NCBI RefSeq assembly: GCF_000825685.1
Contig: NZ_CCXM01000001.1
Coordinates: 579,827 to 643,826, forward strand
DNA length: 64,000 bases
Direction: 5' to 3'
From: Rickettsia hoogstraalii
GTDB taxonomy: Bacteria > Pseudomonadota > Alphaproteobacteria > Rickettsiales > Rickettsiaceae
Below, in pieces: positions 21,030 through 29,299 of this stretch. Below the pieces are notes generated by a model, which worked only from the letters and a program-made list of their open reading frames with translations, was not told the origin of the DNA and searched no databases. The translations under genes and the position numbers were made by a program. Every line of letters starts with the position of its first letter. The first letter of the stretch is position 1.

Positions 21030-21896
21030 CTAAACAGCTTCAGAACCTGCTATAATCTCTATTAACTCCGTAGTAATAATAGCCTGTCTTGATCTATTCA
21101 ACTTTAAAACTAATTTACTTATTAAATCATTAGCATTATTTGTCGCATTTTCCATAGCGGTCATTCTAGCTCCCTCCTCACTTGCTCTATTTTGTAGTAA
21201 AGCATAATTTATTTGGGAATTCACATATAAATTAATTAGATTAGAAATTAGATTTTCTCCCTCATACTCATAATGGTCATTCTCTATTTTAGAATCATTA
21301 TAATATTTTTCTACCGGTAAAACCTGTTGTCTAGTCATAATTTGAGTCATTGCGTTCTTAAATTTATTAAAATATATAACACAATTACTAACTTCTAGAT
21401 TTGCGACTAGCGACATAATTTTTTGTTTTACTTGCAGCATCAGATTTTCATCATGAATTTTGGGTAACTCAAAATAACTATCAATATAATTTGCATATTG
21501 CCTTTTTAGTGCTTCGTAACCTTTTTTTCCTATAATGATAAGCTTTATTTGTTCGCCTTTATTTTCTAACTCTTTAATATCATTCTTAACTTGCTTAATT
21601 ATACTGTAATTAAACGTTCCGCATAAACCACGCTGTGATGTCATAACTATCAATAAATTTGCTTTATTCGGCATGGTATTAAAAAATTTCTGCTCTTCTA
21701 TAGATAACTCATACATATCAATTGATAATATAGCAGACATCATTTTACTAATAGCCTCAATATAAAAATTTGAATTGGCTATTTGACTTTTTATTTTTGC
21801 CATTTTAGAAGCTGATACTAGTTGCATTGCTTTAGTAATCTTTTGTGTAGATTTAACGCTTTTAATTCTAGTTCTTAATTGCTTTAAATTTGACAT
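21030..21896 (-). CDS. atpG: ATP synthase gamma subunit
   Basis: 288 residues. The N-terminal coiled-coil LRTRIKSVKSTQKITKAMQLVSASKM and the C-terminal EGARMTAMENATNNANDLISKLVLKLNRSRQAIITTELIEI helix are conserved; together they form the rotor shaft. TSQRGLCGTFN is the family nucleotide-like block near residue 86. Confidence 0.97.
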   Translation of the reverse strand: MSNLKQLRTRIKSVKSTQKITKAMQLVSASKMAKIKSQIANSNFYIEAISKMMSAILSIDMYELSIEEQKFFNTMPNKANLLIVMTSQRGLCGTFNYSIIKQVKNDIKELENKGEQIKLIIIGKKGYEALKRQYANYIDSYFELPKIHDENLMLQVKQKIMSLVANLEVSNCVIYFNKFKNAMTQIMTRQQVLPVEKYYNDSKIENDHYEYEGENLISNLINLYVNSQINYALLQNRASEEGARMTAMENATNNANDLISKLVLKLNRSRQAIITTELIEIIAGSEAV

Positions 21897-21915
21897 ATTT
21901 ATTTAGTATTTTTAT

Positions 21916-21996
21916 GTCATTGCGAGGAGCGAAGCGACGTGGCAATCTCGTCGATCTCCTGAGATTGCCACGCTCCTTTCAGTCGCTCGCAATGAC
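21916..21996. repeat. Family A palindromic repeat between atpA and atpG
   Basis: Starts gtcattgcgaggagcgaag and ends cagtcgctcgcaatgac, about 81 bp. Confidence 0.9.
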
Positions 21997-22027
21997 GATT
22001 TAGTATCTACACAAAAACAATATCATT

Positions 22028-23560
22028 TTATTTAACAAATTCCTTAACGAAATTTTCTAAAAATGCTTTTAGTTTCTGCTCGGTTTCTTCGGTTATACGT
22101 TGCTCGTTTTTTATTGATTCCAAAATATCTTTTTTATTTAACCTTATATCCGTAAGCATTTTATCTTCAAATTCTTTTACTTTCTGAAGCGGTACATCAT
22201 TTAAATATTTCTTAGTTCCGACATAAATACTTACTATTTGTTCTTCTACCGGAAAAGGATGATATTGAGCTTGTTTTAATATCTCAACTAATCTTTTACC
22301 GTGATCGATTTGTGCTTTAGTGGCAGGGTCTAGATCTGATCCAAATTGCGAGAAAGACTCCAGCTCTCTAAATTGAGCAAGTTCTAGCTTTACCGAACCT
22401 GCTACCTGCTTCATAGCCTTTATTTGTGCTGCAGAACCAACACGGCTTACTGAAATACCGACATTAACAGCCGGTCTTACGCCTTTATAAAATAGCTCGC
22501 TTTCTAAGAAGATTTGACCATCGGTAATTGAGATAACATTTGTTGGGATATAAGCAGATACATCACCTGCTTGCGTCTCAATTATAGGAAGTGCAGTAAG
22601 TGAGCCGCTACCTTTTTCCTCTGATATTTTGGCGGCTCGCTCAAGCAATCTTGAATGCAGGTAGAACACGTCACCAGGATATGCTTCTCGCCCGGGAGGT
22701 CTTCTAAGTAATAATGAGATTTGTCTATATGCGACGGCATGCTTACTTAAATCATCATAAATAATAAGTGCATGCATACCATTATCACGAAAATATTCGC
22801 CCATACTACAGGCAGAATAAGGGGCAATGAATTGAAGAGCTGCAGCTTCTGATGCAGTAGCCGAAACAACGATTGTATAGTCCATTGCTCCGGCATCTTC
22901 TAGTTTTTTTACTATCTGTGCAACACTTGATCTTTTCTGCCCAATAGCTACATAAATACAATAAATTTTATCGCTTTCATTAGTAAGTGAATGAGCTTGT
23001 TTTTGATTAATAATAGTATCAACCGCTATCGCCGTTTTTCCGGTTTGTCTATCACCGATTATTAACTCTCTTTGCCCTCTACCTATCGGAATTAACGAAT
23101 CTATAGCCTTTATTCCGGTTTGTACGGGTTCGCTTACGCTCGTTCTTTCTATTATTCCCGGAGCCTTCATCTCGATATGTCTGTACTCTTTACTTGCAAT
23201 ATCGCCTTTGCCGTCAATAGGATTACCTAGAGCATCAACAACACGACCAAGCAAGGCTTTTCCTACCGGTACTTCTAAAACTTCTTTAGTTCTTTTGACA
23301 TTATCTCCTTGCTGTACTTGGTTATCATCGCCCATAATTACAGCACCGACGCTATCATTCTCCAAATTTAAAACAAGCCCCTTAACACCGGATTTAAACT
23401 CTACTACTTCACCGGATTTTACATTAGCAAGACCATAAATTTTAGCAATACCGTCACCGACCGAGATTACCTGCCCTACTTCTTCAAGCTCACTTAAGCA
23501 ATTAATATTAGCTATTTCCTTTTGTAATATTTCAGCTACTTCAATAGGCTTTAGTTTCAT
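22028..23560 (-). CDS. atpA: ATP synthase alpha subunit
   Basis: 510 residues. P-loop [11 protein letters not shown] near residue 170, [26 protein letters not shown] and the [17 protein letters not shown] signature are intact. Non-catalytic nucleotide-binding F1 subunit. Confidence 0.98.
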   Translation of the reverse strand: MKLKPIEVAEILQKEIANINCLSELEEVGQVISVGDGIAKIYGLANVKSGEVVEFKSGVKGLVLNLENDSVGAVIMGDDNQVQQGDNVKRTKEVLEVPVGKALLGRVVDALGNPIDGKGDIASKEYRHIEMKAPGIIERTSVSEPVQTGIKAIDSLIPIGRGQRELIIGDRQTGKTAIAVDTIINQKQAHSLTNESDKIYCIYVAIGQKRSSVAQIVKKLEDAGAMDYTIVVSATASEAAALQFIAPYSACSMGEYFRDNGMHALIIYDDLSKHAVAYRQISLLLRRPPGREAYPGDVFYLHSRLLERAAKISEEKGSGSLTALPIIETQAGDVSAYIPTNVISITDGQIFLESELFYKGVRPAVNVGISVSRVGSAAQIKAMKQVAGSVKLELAQFRELESFSQFGSDLDPATKAQIDHGKRLVEILKQAQYHPFPVEEQIVSIYVGTKKYLNDVPLQKVKEFEDKMLTDIRLNKKDILESIKNEQRITEETEQKLKAFLENFVKEFVK

Positions 23561-23587
23561 GTGGGATGACTCCTAATATGTTTACAT

Positions 23588-23884
23588 GTCATTCCCGCGT
23601 AGGCGGGAATCCAGTATAACCATATAAAAAACTTGTTTTTATATGGTTATTTTATCAAAATAATTAAGGTTGCTTTTCTAGATCCCCGCCTATGCGGGGA
23701 AGCATTGTTGCGTGGATACTGAAGGTCGTCATTGCGAGGAGCGAAGCGACGCGGCAATCTAGGAAATAATTAAAAAAATTCTGTAAATAAGAATTTTTTA
23801 CTGGATTGCTTCGTCAATTACTTCGTAATTTCCTCGCAATGACGGATAAACAGGTCCACGCAACAAGACCACGCGGGGATGACA
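23588..23884. repeat. Nested repeat: family A element inside a family B palindrome
   Basis: Family B starts at 23588 (gtcattcccgcgtaggcggg) and its right arm (cgcctatgcgggga) is interrupted after about 110 bp by agcattgttgcgtggatac, a complete family A at 23728-23843, and gtccacgcaacaagaccac, after which the B arm resumes as gcggggatgac. The string gcgggga is present on both sides of the insertion. This fills the whole 324-bp atpH-atpA gap; no gene is visible in it. Confidence 0.85.
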
Positions 23885-24436
23885 TTAACAAACCCTAACT
23901 TTTCTTAAAATCTTAGCTATTTTCTCTAAACTACCTTTTATTGAGTAATCTTGCAGCATACTATCATATTTAACTACAATACCGCCAATAATAGTACTAT
24001 CTATATCAAATAATATTTCTGTTTTTTGATTTAATTCTTTTTCTATACGAGATTTAATCCACTCCTGCTCTTTAGGTTGTAACTTATTTGCAGAAATAAC
24101 CTGAACTATCTTTATGTTTTTACTTTCATATAGTAAAGTATTATAAACATCTACTATATTAGATAAAATAGCAGTACGAGAATTTTTTACCAATAACAAT
24201 AAAAAATTTTGTACTATTGTGCTAATTTTGATATTTTTTGCTAACGAATTGACTACGTTAATTTTGTCGTTCTTATTTACTATAGGAGAAAATAGGAACT
24301 CTCTAATATCAAAATTATCGGTAATTATACGATTTATAGAGGTAATTTCTTCAAAGATTTCATCTTGTATATTATCAACCATAGCGTTATTAAATAACGC
24401 CACTGCATAATTCTCGATTAAATTATCTTTGTTCAT
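23885..24436 (-). CDS. atpH: ATP synthase delta subunit
   Basis: 183 residues. The N-terminal [12 protein letters not shown] helix and the C-terminal block [31 protein letters not shown] are the delta/OSCP signature. It connects F1 to the peripheral stalk. Start overlaps the lpdA stop by 4 bases (ATGA-type), so lpdA and atpH are translationally coupled. Confidence 0.94.
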   Translation of the reverse strand: MNKDNLIENYAVALFNNAMVDNIQDEIFEEITSINRIITDNFDIREFLFSPIVNKNDKINVVNSLAKNIKISTIVQNFLLLLVKNSRTAILSNIVDVYNTLLYESKNIKIVQVISANKLQPKEQEWIKSRIEKELNQKTEILFDIDSTIIGGIVVKYDSMLQDYSIKGSLEKIAKILRKVRVC

Positions 24437-25812
24437 ACATGTATTGCCCTATCATAAGCAGCAAGCACCGACTCATGCATCATTTCCGATAAAGTCGGAT
24501 GCGGGAAGATAGTATTAATTAAATCAAGCTCTGTTGCTTCTAAATTTTTTGAAACCACATATCCTTGTATTAATTCTGTTACTTCCGAGCCTATCATATG
24601 AGCACCGAGCAACTCACCCGTCTTAGCATCAAATATAGTTTTAATTAAGCCATCGCTATCACCGCTTACTAAAGCTTTGCCATTAGCTATAAAAGGGAAT
24701 CTGCCTATTTTAAGCTCATAACCTAAAGTTTTTGCTGCTTCTTCAGTCAAACCGACGCTTGCTATTTGCGGTGAAGAATAAGTGCAACCCGGTATATTAT
24801 GCTTATTGATAGCATGTGGCTTTAAGCCCGCTATGCTTTCCGCTGCAATAATACCTTCATGGCTTGCTTTATGAGCTAAACAAGGCACTCCTGCTACATC
24901 GCCTATAGCATAAATTCCTGATTCCGCAGTTTGCATTAATTCGTTAGTAGCTATATAACCGTTTTCTACTTTAATTTTGGTCTTTTCAAGTCCTAAATTT
25001 TCTGTATTCGCCGTAATACCTACTGCCATAAGTAAGATTTCAGCTTGTAATTTTTGTGTTTTACCGGATAACTCTAGCTCAACTTCTATCTTATCTTTTG
25101 ATTTTGTTTGCTTAATTAATTTAGCATTTGTAATAATTTTTATTTCCTTTTTCTCAAAATTCTTATGAGCGATTCCGGCAATTTCCGTATCTTCAGCAGG
25201 TAATATTCTATTATGTGCCTCAATTACGGTAACATCCACACCAATACTATTATAAAATGAAGCGAATTCTATACCTATTGCACCTGAGCCGACAATAATC
25301 ATAGATTTCGGCACATGCTGCGGTATCATAGCTTCTTTTGAAGTCCATATTTGCTTGCCGTCAGGCTCAAAGCCTTTTAAAACCCTAGATCTTGCTCCAG
25401 TAGCTATAATAATATTATCTGCTTTTACCGTAGGTTTATCATTTATACTTATTACCTTACTTCCTGCAAGGCTTGCTACTCCGTCTATTACGGTAACTTT
25501 GTTTTTTTTCAGTAGTAACTTAACGCCGCCTGCAAGCTTATTTGAAATCTCTCTTGAACGTTCAACTATTTTCTTAATATTGATTTCAGCACCTTTAGAA
25601 TCAATTCCATAATCTTTAGCATGTTTTATATATTCAAAAACCTCAGCAGATTTTAGCAAAGATTTAGTCGGTATACATCCCCAATTAAGGCACACCCCTC
25701 CTAAATGTTCTTTTTCTATTAATACAACTTTTTTCTTTAATTGTGCTGCTCTAATTGCCGCAACATATCCACCAGGACCACCGCCTATAACGGCTACATC
25801 GTATTGTTCCAT
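24433..25812 (-). CDS. lpdA: Dihydrolipoyl dehydrogenase
   Basis: 459 residues. N-terminal FAD site [18 protein letters not shown], redox-active disulfide [16 protein letters not shown] near residues 38-53, NAD-binding [15 protein letters not shown] near residue 175 and the C-terminal [15 protein letters not shown] with its catalytic His-Glu pair. E3 component for the pyruvate and 2-oxoglutarate dehydrogenase complexes. It heads the ATP synthase run. Confidence 0.97.
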   Translation of the reverse strand: MEQYDVAVIGGGPGGYVAAIRAAQLKKKVVLIEKEHLGGVCLNWGCIPTKSLLKSAEVFEYIKHAKDYGIDSKGAEINIKKIVERSREISNKLAGGVKLLLKKNKVTVIDGVASLAGSKVISINDKPTVKADNIIIATGARSRVLKGFEPDGKQIWTSKEAMIPQHVPKSMIIVGSGAIGIEFASFYNSIGVDVTVIEAHNRILPAEDTEIAGIAHKNFEKKEIKIITNAKLIKQTKSKDKIEVELELSGKTQKLQAEILLMAVGITANTENLGLEKTKIKVENGYIATNELMQTAESGIYAIGDVAGVPCLAHKASHEGIIAAESIAGLKPHAINKHNIPGCTYSSPQIASVGLTEEAAKTLGYELKIGRFPFIANGKALVSGDSDGLIKTIFDAKTGELLGAHMIGSEVTELIQGYVVSKNLEATELDLINTIFPHPTLSEMMHESVLAAYDRAIHV

Positions 25813-25855
25813 TTTATTTTTATTTCGTTAGTTTTGTTTGTTATGAGCATTAACG

Positions 25856-25951
25856 TCATTGCGAGGAGAGGCAAAGCCTCGACGTGGCAATCTCAGGAGT
25901 TTGTTATTATTTCATGAGATTACCGTGCTCCCTATGGTCGCTCGCAATGAC
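25856..25951. repeat. Family A palindromic repeat upstream of lpdA
   Basis: Starts gtcattgcgaggagagg and ends ggtcgctcgcaatgac. Immediately followed by tccatgcaacaa and a half element of family D. Confidence 0.88.
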
Positions 25952-25969
25952 GATTCAGTATCCATGCAA

Positions 25970-26004
25970 CAACGACGCCAATTTTTCAAATTAAACGAGT
26001 ATAC
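25970..26004. repeat. Half copy of family D overlapping the dps 3' end
   Basis: aacgacgccaatttttcaaa and ttaaacgagtatac match the right arm of the complete family D element at 29175-29299. The last codons and stop of the Dps gene (ATA CTC GTT TAA on the minus strand) lie within it. Confidence 0.8.
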
Positions 26005-26434
26005 TACTCTTCAGCATCCATCTGTTTTTTTCATGCACCTTAATCCGTCCAATAATCATATCAGCTGTCCCCTCATCGCCCTCTACTTGTGCTACTTTGA
26101 GTCCCTTATATAATGTATCTCTAATAATATCTTGATCTTTTGTTAGACTTTTAAGCATTTCGTTTACTGTTACGTTTGGATTTGCCTCATCTATAGATGC
26201 AAGCTTTATTAAATTTGATAATGCAGGGACTTTAGCACCTAAACTTCTCACTCTTTCAGCAAGTTCATCTAAGCTTTCAGCTAAATCTTCATATTGTCCT
26301 TCAAATAATAAATGTAGACTTCTAAACTCTGCTCCTTCTACATTCCAGTGATAATTCTGTGTTTTAAAATATAAAGCATAACTATCTGCTAAAATTTGTT
26401 CTAAAGCTTTTACTACTTGCATAATATCCCTCAA
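25991..26434 (-). CDS. dps: Dps-family DNA-binding ferritin-like protein
   Basis: 147 residues. NYHWNVEGAEFRSLHLLFEGQYEDLAESLDELAERVRSLG carries the inter-subunit ferroxidase His/Asp/Glu residues of Dps. The protein stores iron by using hydrogen peroxide and protects DNA in stress. Ribosome-binding gaggg lies 5 bases before the ATG at 26434. The last three residues (ILV) and the stop are supplied by a family D repeat half, so the natural C-terminus has probably been altered there. Confidence 0.92.
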   Translation of the reverse strand: MRDIMQVVKALEQILADSYALYFKTQNYHWNVEGAEFRSLHLLFEGQYEDLAESLDELAERVRSLGAKVPALSNLIKLASIDEANPNVTVNEMLKSLTKDQDIIRDTLYKGLKVAQVEGDEGTADMIIGRIKVHEKNRWMLKSSILV

Positions 26435-26477
26435 ATTTCTATGAACTTTTTGACTCTATAACATTTCTTTAGATACT

Positions 26478-26774
26478 TCAAGAGATAACAAGGTTTATAT
26501 ATAATTCCTGATATATTTCTTTTCTGTGTTTGATTGCAATAATAATTACCGTAGATGTTTCTTGTTCAATACGGTATATAATACGATAATCACTTACTCG
26601 GAGTCTTCTATGACCTTTCAAACTATAGCGTAACGGTTTGCCAAAAGCTATGGGATCAAACATTAATCGTTCTTCAATTGCACATTTGATAAGAGTTTTT
26701 GCATTGGAGGAAAGCATTGGGATATGCTTATTTGTTACTTCTTCTAGACAACGTATTTTATAATTCATTTCCAC
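26478..26774 (-). CDS. RelE/ParE-family toxin
   Basis: 98 residues (95 or 96 if the inner ATG MNYKIR is used). The C-terminal half follows the RelE pattern: GKPLRYSLKGHRRLRVSDYRIIYRI, then TVIIIAIKHRKEIYQEL. Basic residues for mRNA binding are retained. RelE-type toxins cleave mRNA at the ribosome, ParE types inhibit gyrase; sequence here favours RelE but is not decisive. Overlaps the antitoxin gene by 10 bases. Confidence 0.87.
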   Translation of the reverse strand: MEMNYKIRCLEEVTNKHIPMLSSNAKTLIKCAIEERLMFDPIAFGKPLRYSLKGHRRLRVSDYRIIYRIEQETSTVIIIAIKHRKEIYQELYINLVIS

Positions 26775-26983
26775 GCTTCTTCGTGAGAGTAAGTTTTAGC
26801 ATTCTCTTTATCAAGCTTTTTAGCAACTTTTGACAGAAATAAATCTTCTCTCATTTCAAGAGCTTCAAGTGTTAATTCTCTGACTAAACTCGATAAAGAT
26901 TTATTTTCTTGAACTGCTAAATTACTAAGCAAAGTGGAAATTACCGGCTCAAAAGTAACATTAACTCTTGGATTTTTAGACAT
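26765..26983 (-). CDS. RelB-like ribbon-helix-helix antitoxin
   Basis: 72 residues. N-terminal PRVNVTFEPVISTLLSNLAVQENKSLSSLVRELTLEALE has the beta-strand plus two-helix layout of a ribbon-helix-helix DNA-binding domain; the charged tail (SKVAKKLDKENAKTYSHEEAWK) would wrap the toxin. First gene of the toxin-antitoxin pair; such antitoxins usually autorepress their own promoter in the A/T-rich region just upstream. Confidence 0.85.
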   Translation of the reverse strand: MSKNPRVNVTFEPVISTLLSNLAVQENKSLSSLVRELTLEALEMREDLFLSKVAKKLDKENAKTYSHEEAWK

Positions 26984-27110
26984 ATAGACTTATTTTTATT
27001 GATTAGTATTATTATTGTAACACTTTTATATCACTCAAACAATAAAATTATCAATTAAGAATAAAATTGCAATGATTATATATTAAATATTAATTTTTAT
27101 TAGTAATTTC

Positions 27111-27138
27111 TTGACTAATCTATTTAGTTTTATCTATT
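27111..27138 (+). promoter_or_regulatory. Candidate sigma-70 promoter for the orphan membrane protein gene
   Basis: ttgact at 27111-27116 and a weak -10-like tctatt at 27133-27138 with 16-base spacing. An aagga ribosome-binding site at 27161-27165 precedes the ATG at 27175. Confidence 0.45.
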
Positions 27139-27174
27139 GTGCTACCTTAATTTAAAACTTAAGGATAGAACGGC

Positions 27175-28266
27175 ATGAATCACATATTACACTTTTCTTT
27201 AACTACCGCAGCAAGAACTAATACAATAAAAACAATTGGTGGTCAAAGATACCACATGCTTAAAATAGGGCATAATGTGGCCAGTTACTATCTAACTACT
27301 CCTACCCTTAGTTTAATTGAACAGACTTGCCCTAAAGAGAATATATTAACAACTCTGTGTAATAAAGGAATTGAATTATTAAATACTGAAACAAGCAATT
27401 TTGTATTTGAAGGAATGTTCAAAATAAAGGAAGTATTAACTGCAAATAAAGCTATTATTACAACGATTAATGATAATGGAAAAACTATACGGGATTATAT
27501 ATTGCAAAAACAAGGTGATAAGACTTATATATATGAGGAACGCTTGCTTAAAATATGTCAAGAAAATCTTCAAGGAAATCTTACTATTGAGGGTATACTT
27601 AATATCGCAGGGGATAATAACCCTATTATAGGAGATATTAAAGGGTGCGAAATATTTGAAGTAGAGAAAGAAAATGCTCTACAGGTGATTCTCTCAGAAA
27701 TAAAGGATTTAATAGCTAACCCGATATCTAGCACTACTCAAGCAAGTGATATTAATACAACCGAGGGATGGACAGAGTCCGTAACAGAATATTTATCTGA
27801 AATGGCGACTAATGCAGTTAATAACACAATAACAAATTCTACTACTGAAATTTCTGAATCAATCTTTTCCGATAACACTGAAAGTTGGACTGAAACGGGA
27901 ATAAATTTAATTAATAACACCGTAGCAAACCTTACTAATACTGCTTTCAATTCAACTTATAACCCTCAAGAAAATATGTTTGATGAGAGTGATAACGATA
28001 ATTCCTTAGCTGCATATATAGGCATTGGTACAGCTGTAGCTGCCTCCATAGTTGTTGCAATAGGTGCAGGAGTAACTTGGTATTGCGTTAGAAATAAAAA
28101 CGCAAAAAAAGCTAAATTAAAACAATATATTGATGAAATTGAAGCTGAAAGAGCTGCTACTATAGCTGAAGATAAACTTGCTGCTAACGCTACTGAAGAG
28201 CATAATGATCATACTACGGTAGATATGACCGGACTCTCCGAAGACGAAGGTACTCCTGTAACTTAG
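27175..28266 (+). CDS. Orphan protein with Thr/Asn-rich region and one C-terminal membrane helix
   Basis: 363 residues; I do not recognise a family. There is no N-terminal signal peptide. Residues ~1-175 form a mixed soluble domain. Residues ~190-270 are Thr/Asn/Ser-rich, acidic and contain an imperfect repeat (TEGWTESVTEYL... and TESWTETGINLI...), with many NxT/S triplets. A single hydrophobic helix spans residues ~277-305 with small-residue spacing (GIGTAVAASIVVAIGAG), followed by a basic KNAKKAKLK and an acidic tail ending in TGLSEDEGTPVT. This topology would suit a tail-side membrane anchor. It has a good ribosome-binding site and a candidate promoter. A secreted or surface host-interaction role is possible but unproven. 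Confidence 0.8.
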   Translation: MNHILHFSLTTAARTNTIKTIGGQRYHMLKIGHNVASYYLTTPTLSLIEQTCPKENILTTLCNKGIELLNTETSNFVFEGMFKIKEVLTANKAIITTINDNGKTIRDYILQKQGDKTYIYEERLLKICQENLQGNLTIEGILNIAGDNNPIIGDIKGCEIFEVEKENALQVILSEIKDLIANPISSTTQASDINTTEGWTESVTEYLSEMATNAVNNTITNSTTEISESIFSDNTESWTETGINLINNTVANLTNTAFNSTYNPQENMFDESDNDNSLAAYIGIGTAVAASIVVAIGAGVTWYCVRNKNAKKAKLKQYIDEIEAERAATIAEDKLAANATEEHNDHTTVDMTGLSEDEGTPVT

Positions 28267-28283
28267 ATTCTTGCTTTTTAATC

Positions 28284-28315
28284 AACAACCAATAGCAAAT
28301 TCACTGTTGGTTGTT
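28284..28315. terminator. Candidate terminator hairpin between convergent genes
   Basis: A 9-bp perfect stem aacaaccaa / ttggttgtt sits between the orphan gene stop and the beta-lactamase stop. No long T-run follows on either strand, so efficiency is uncertain. Confidence 0.4.
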
Positions 28316-28337
28316 CCTCGAAAATAAAAATTGAAAT

Positions 28338-29138
28338 TTATTTCAATTCTTTATTTATCAATTCTTTTAGCTTTTCTTTCGCTGCTTCTTTAGAACGTTG
28401 CCCTGCATAAGAATCATAAGGTTTAGTATCTTCAATAAAATGCACAAAGAAAATTTTTCTGTCATTTTTTTTCAACCAACCTACAAACCATCCAATTTGT
28501 TTATCTTTTAACTTTACGGTTCTATCTTGGCTAAGTTTATTACCGCTGCCTGTTTTACCGTAAAGCTTCCAACCATCTACAAAATCTTCCATAAACAAAA
28601 TATTTTTAGTCATTTCTTGGGCTTTAACACTTACCAGCAATTTATTCTCCGTAAGTTTTTGAAGAAAAGCTATTTGTTCTTCCGGTGAAATTTCTAAAGA
28701 ACTAGAAAGCCATGAATTAGTTAAACCGTTATTCTTTCCTTTATCTCCTGAAATATCACGATTACCATAATCAAATTTTGTTACATAATCACGGAATTTT
28801 TCAATACCTAATTCTTTTGTAATGACTTGCGAATACCAAAGACAGCTATTCTTCATCCATTCTTTAGGTGTGTGTGGTTGCTTCCAAGTTTCTAACATAG
28901 CAGGATATCCTTCTTTAAAAGGTAACTTCGGGTGAGTTTCATCAATTAAAAAACCATCATCGTAACCCATCAAGCTTAAGACAATTTTAAATGTTGAACA
29001 TGGAGCATAACGAGACTCGCAATTACCTTCTTGTTTGATAAATTTGTCATTTTCTTTAACTATAAAACAATCAGCTTTAGTTATAAAAGGTATAGTAAGT
29101 GATATTAGAGCAGTTAGATATAAAATAATTTTTTTCAT
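28338..29138 (-). CDS. Class D (OXA-type) beta-lactamase
   Basis: 266 residues with an N-terminal signal peptide (KKIILYLTALISLTIPF, cleavage near ITKADC). All class D motifs are visible: active-site S-T-F-K at residues 48-51, S-Q-V in the WYSQVITKELG stretch, Y-G-N near residue 137 and K-T-G in the YGKTGSGNKL stretch near residue 200. It is a periplasmic serine hydrolase of beta-lactams. Class D enzymes are known in rickettsiae. The gene is followed downstream by the convergent orphan gene; upstream lies PBP1A on the same strand, separated by a family D repeat. Confidence 0.93.
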   Translation of the reverse strand: MKKIILYLTALISLTIPFITKADCFIVKENDKFIKQEGNCESRYAPCSTFKIVLSLMGYDDGFLIDETHPKLPFKEGYPAMLETWKQPHTPKEWMKNSCLWYSQVITKELGIEKFRDYVTKFDYGNRDISGDKGKNNGLTNSWLSSSLEISPEEQIAFLQKLTENKLLVSVKAQEMTKNILFMEDFVDGWKLYGKTGSGNKLSQDRTVKLKDKQIGWFVGWLKKNDRKIFFVHFIEDTKPYDSYAGQRSKEAAKEKLKELINKELK

Positions 29139-29174
29139 AGGTTAAAATAAAATTCCAAATAAACGAATAAGTAG

Positions 29175-29299
29175 GTAGACGAAGTTTAATTTGAAAAAGA
29201 GCAAGGCGTTTTATATTTTTTGACCGCAGCGTACACTAGTACGTGAGGATCAAAAAATATAAAACAACGACGCCAATTTTTCAAATTAAACGAGTATAC
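29175..29299. repeat. Complete family D palindromic element
   Basis: Arms gtagacgaagtttaatttga and tcaaattaaacgagtatac surround gaccgcagcgtac...gtacgtgaggatc. Abuts the mrcA stop at 29300. Half copies occur at 25970 and 56495. Confidence 0.88.

Noticed and set aside
25859..26113. + strand open frame over a repeat (also 53788-54000, 18684-18941, 4247-4603)
   Set aside because: Translations of palindromic repeats or out-of-frame readings of real genes.
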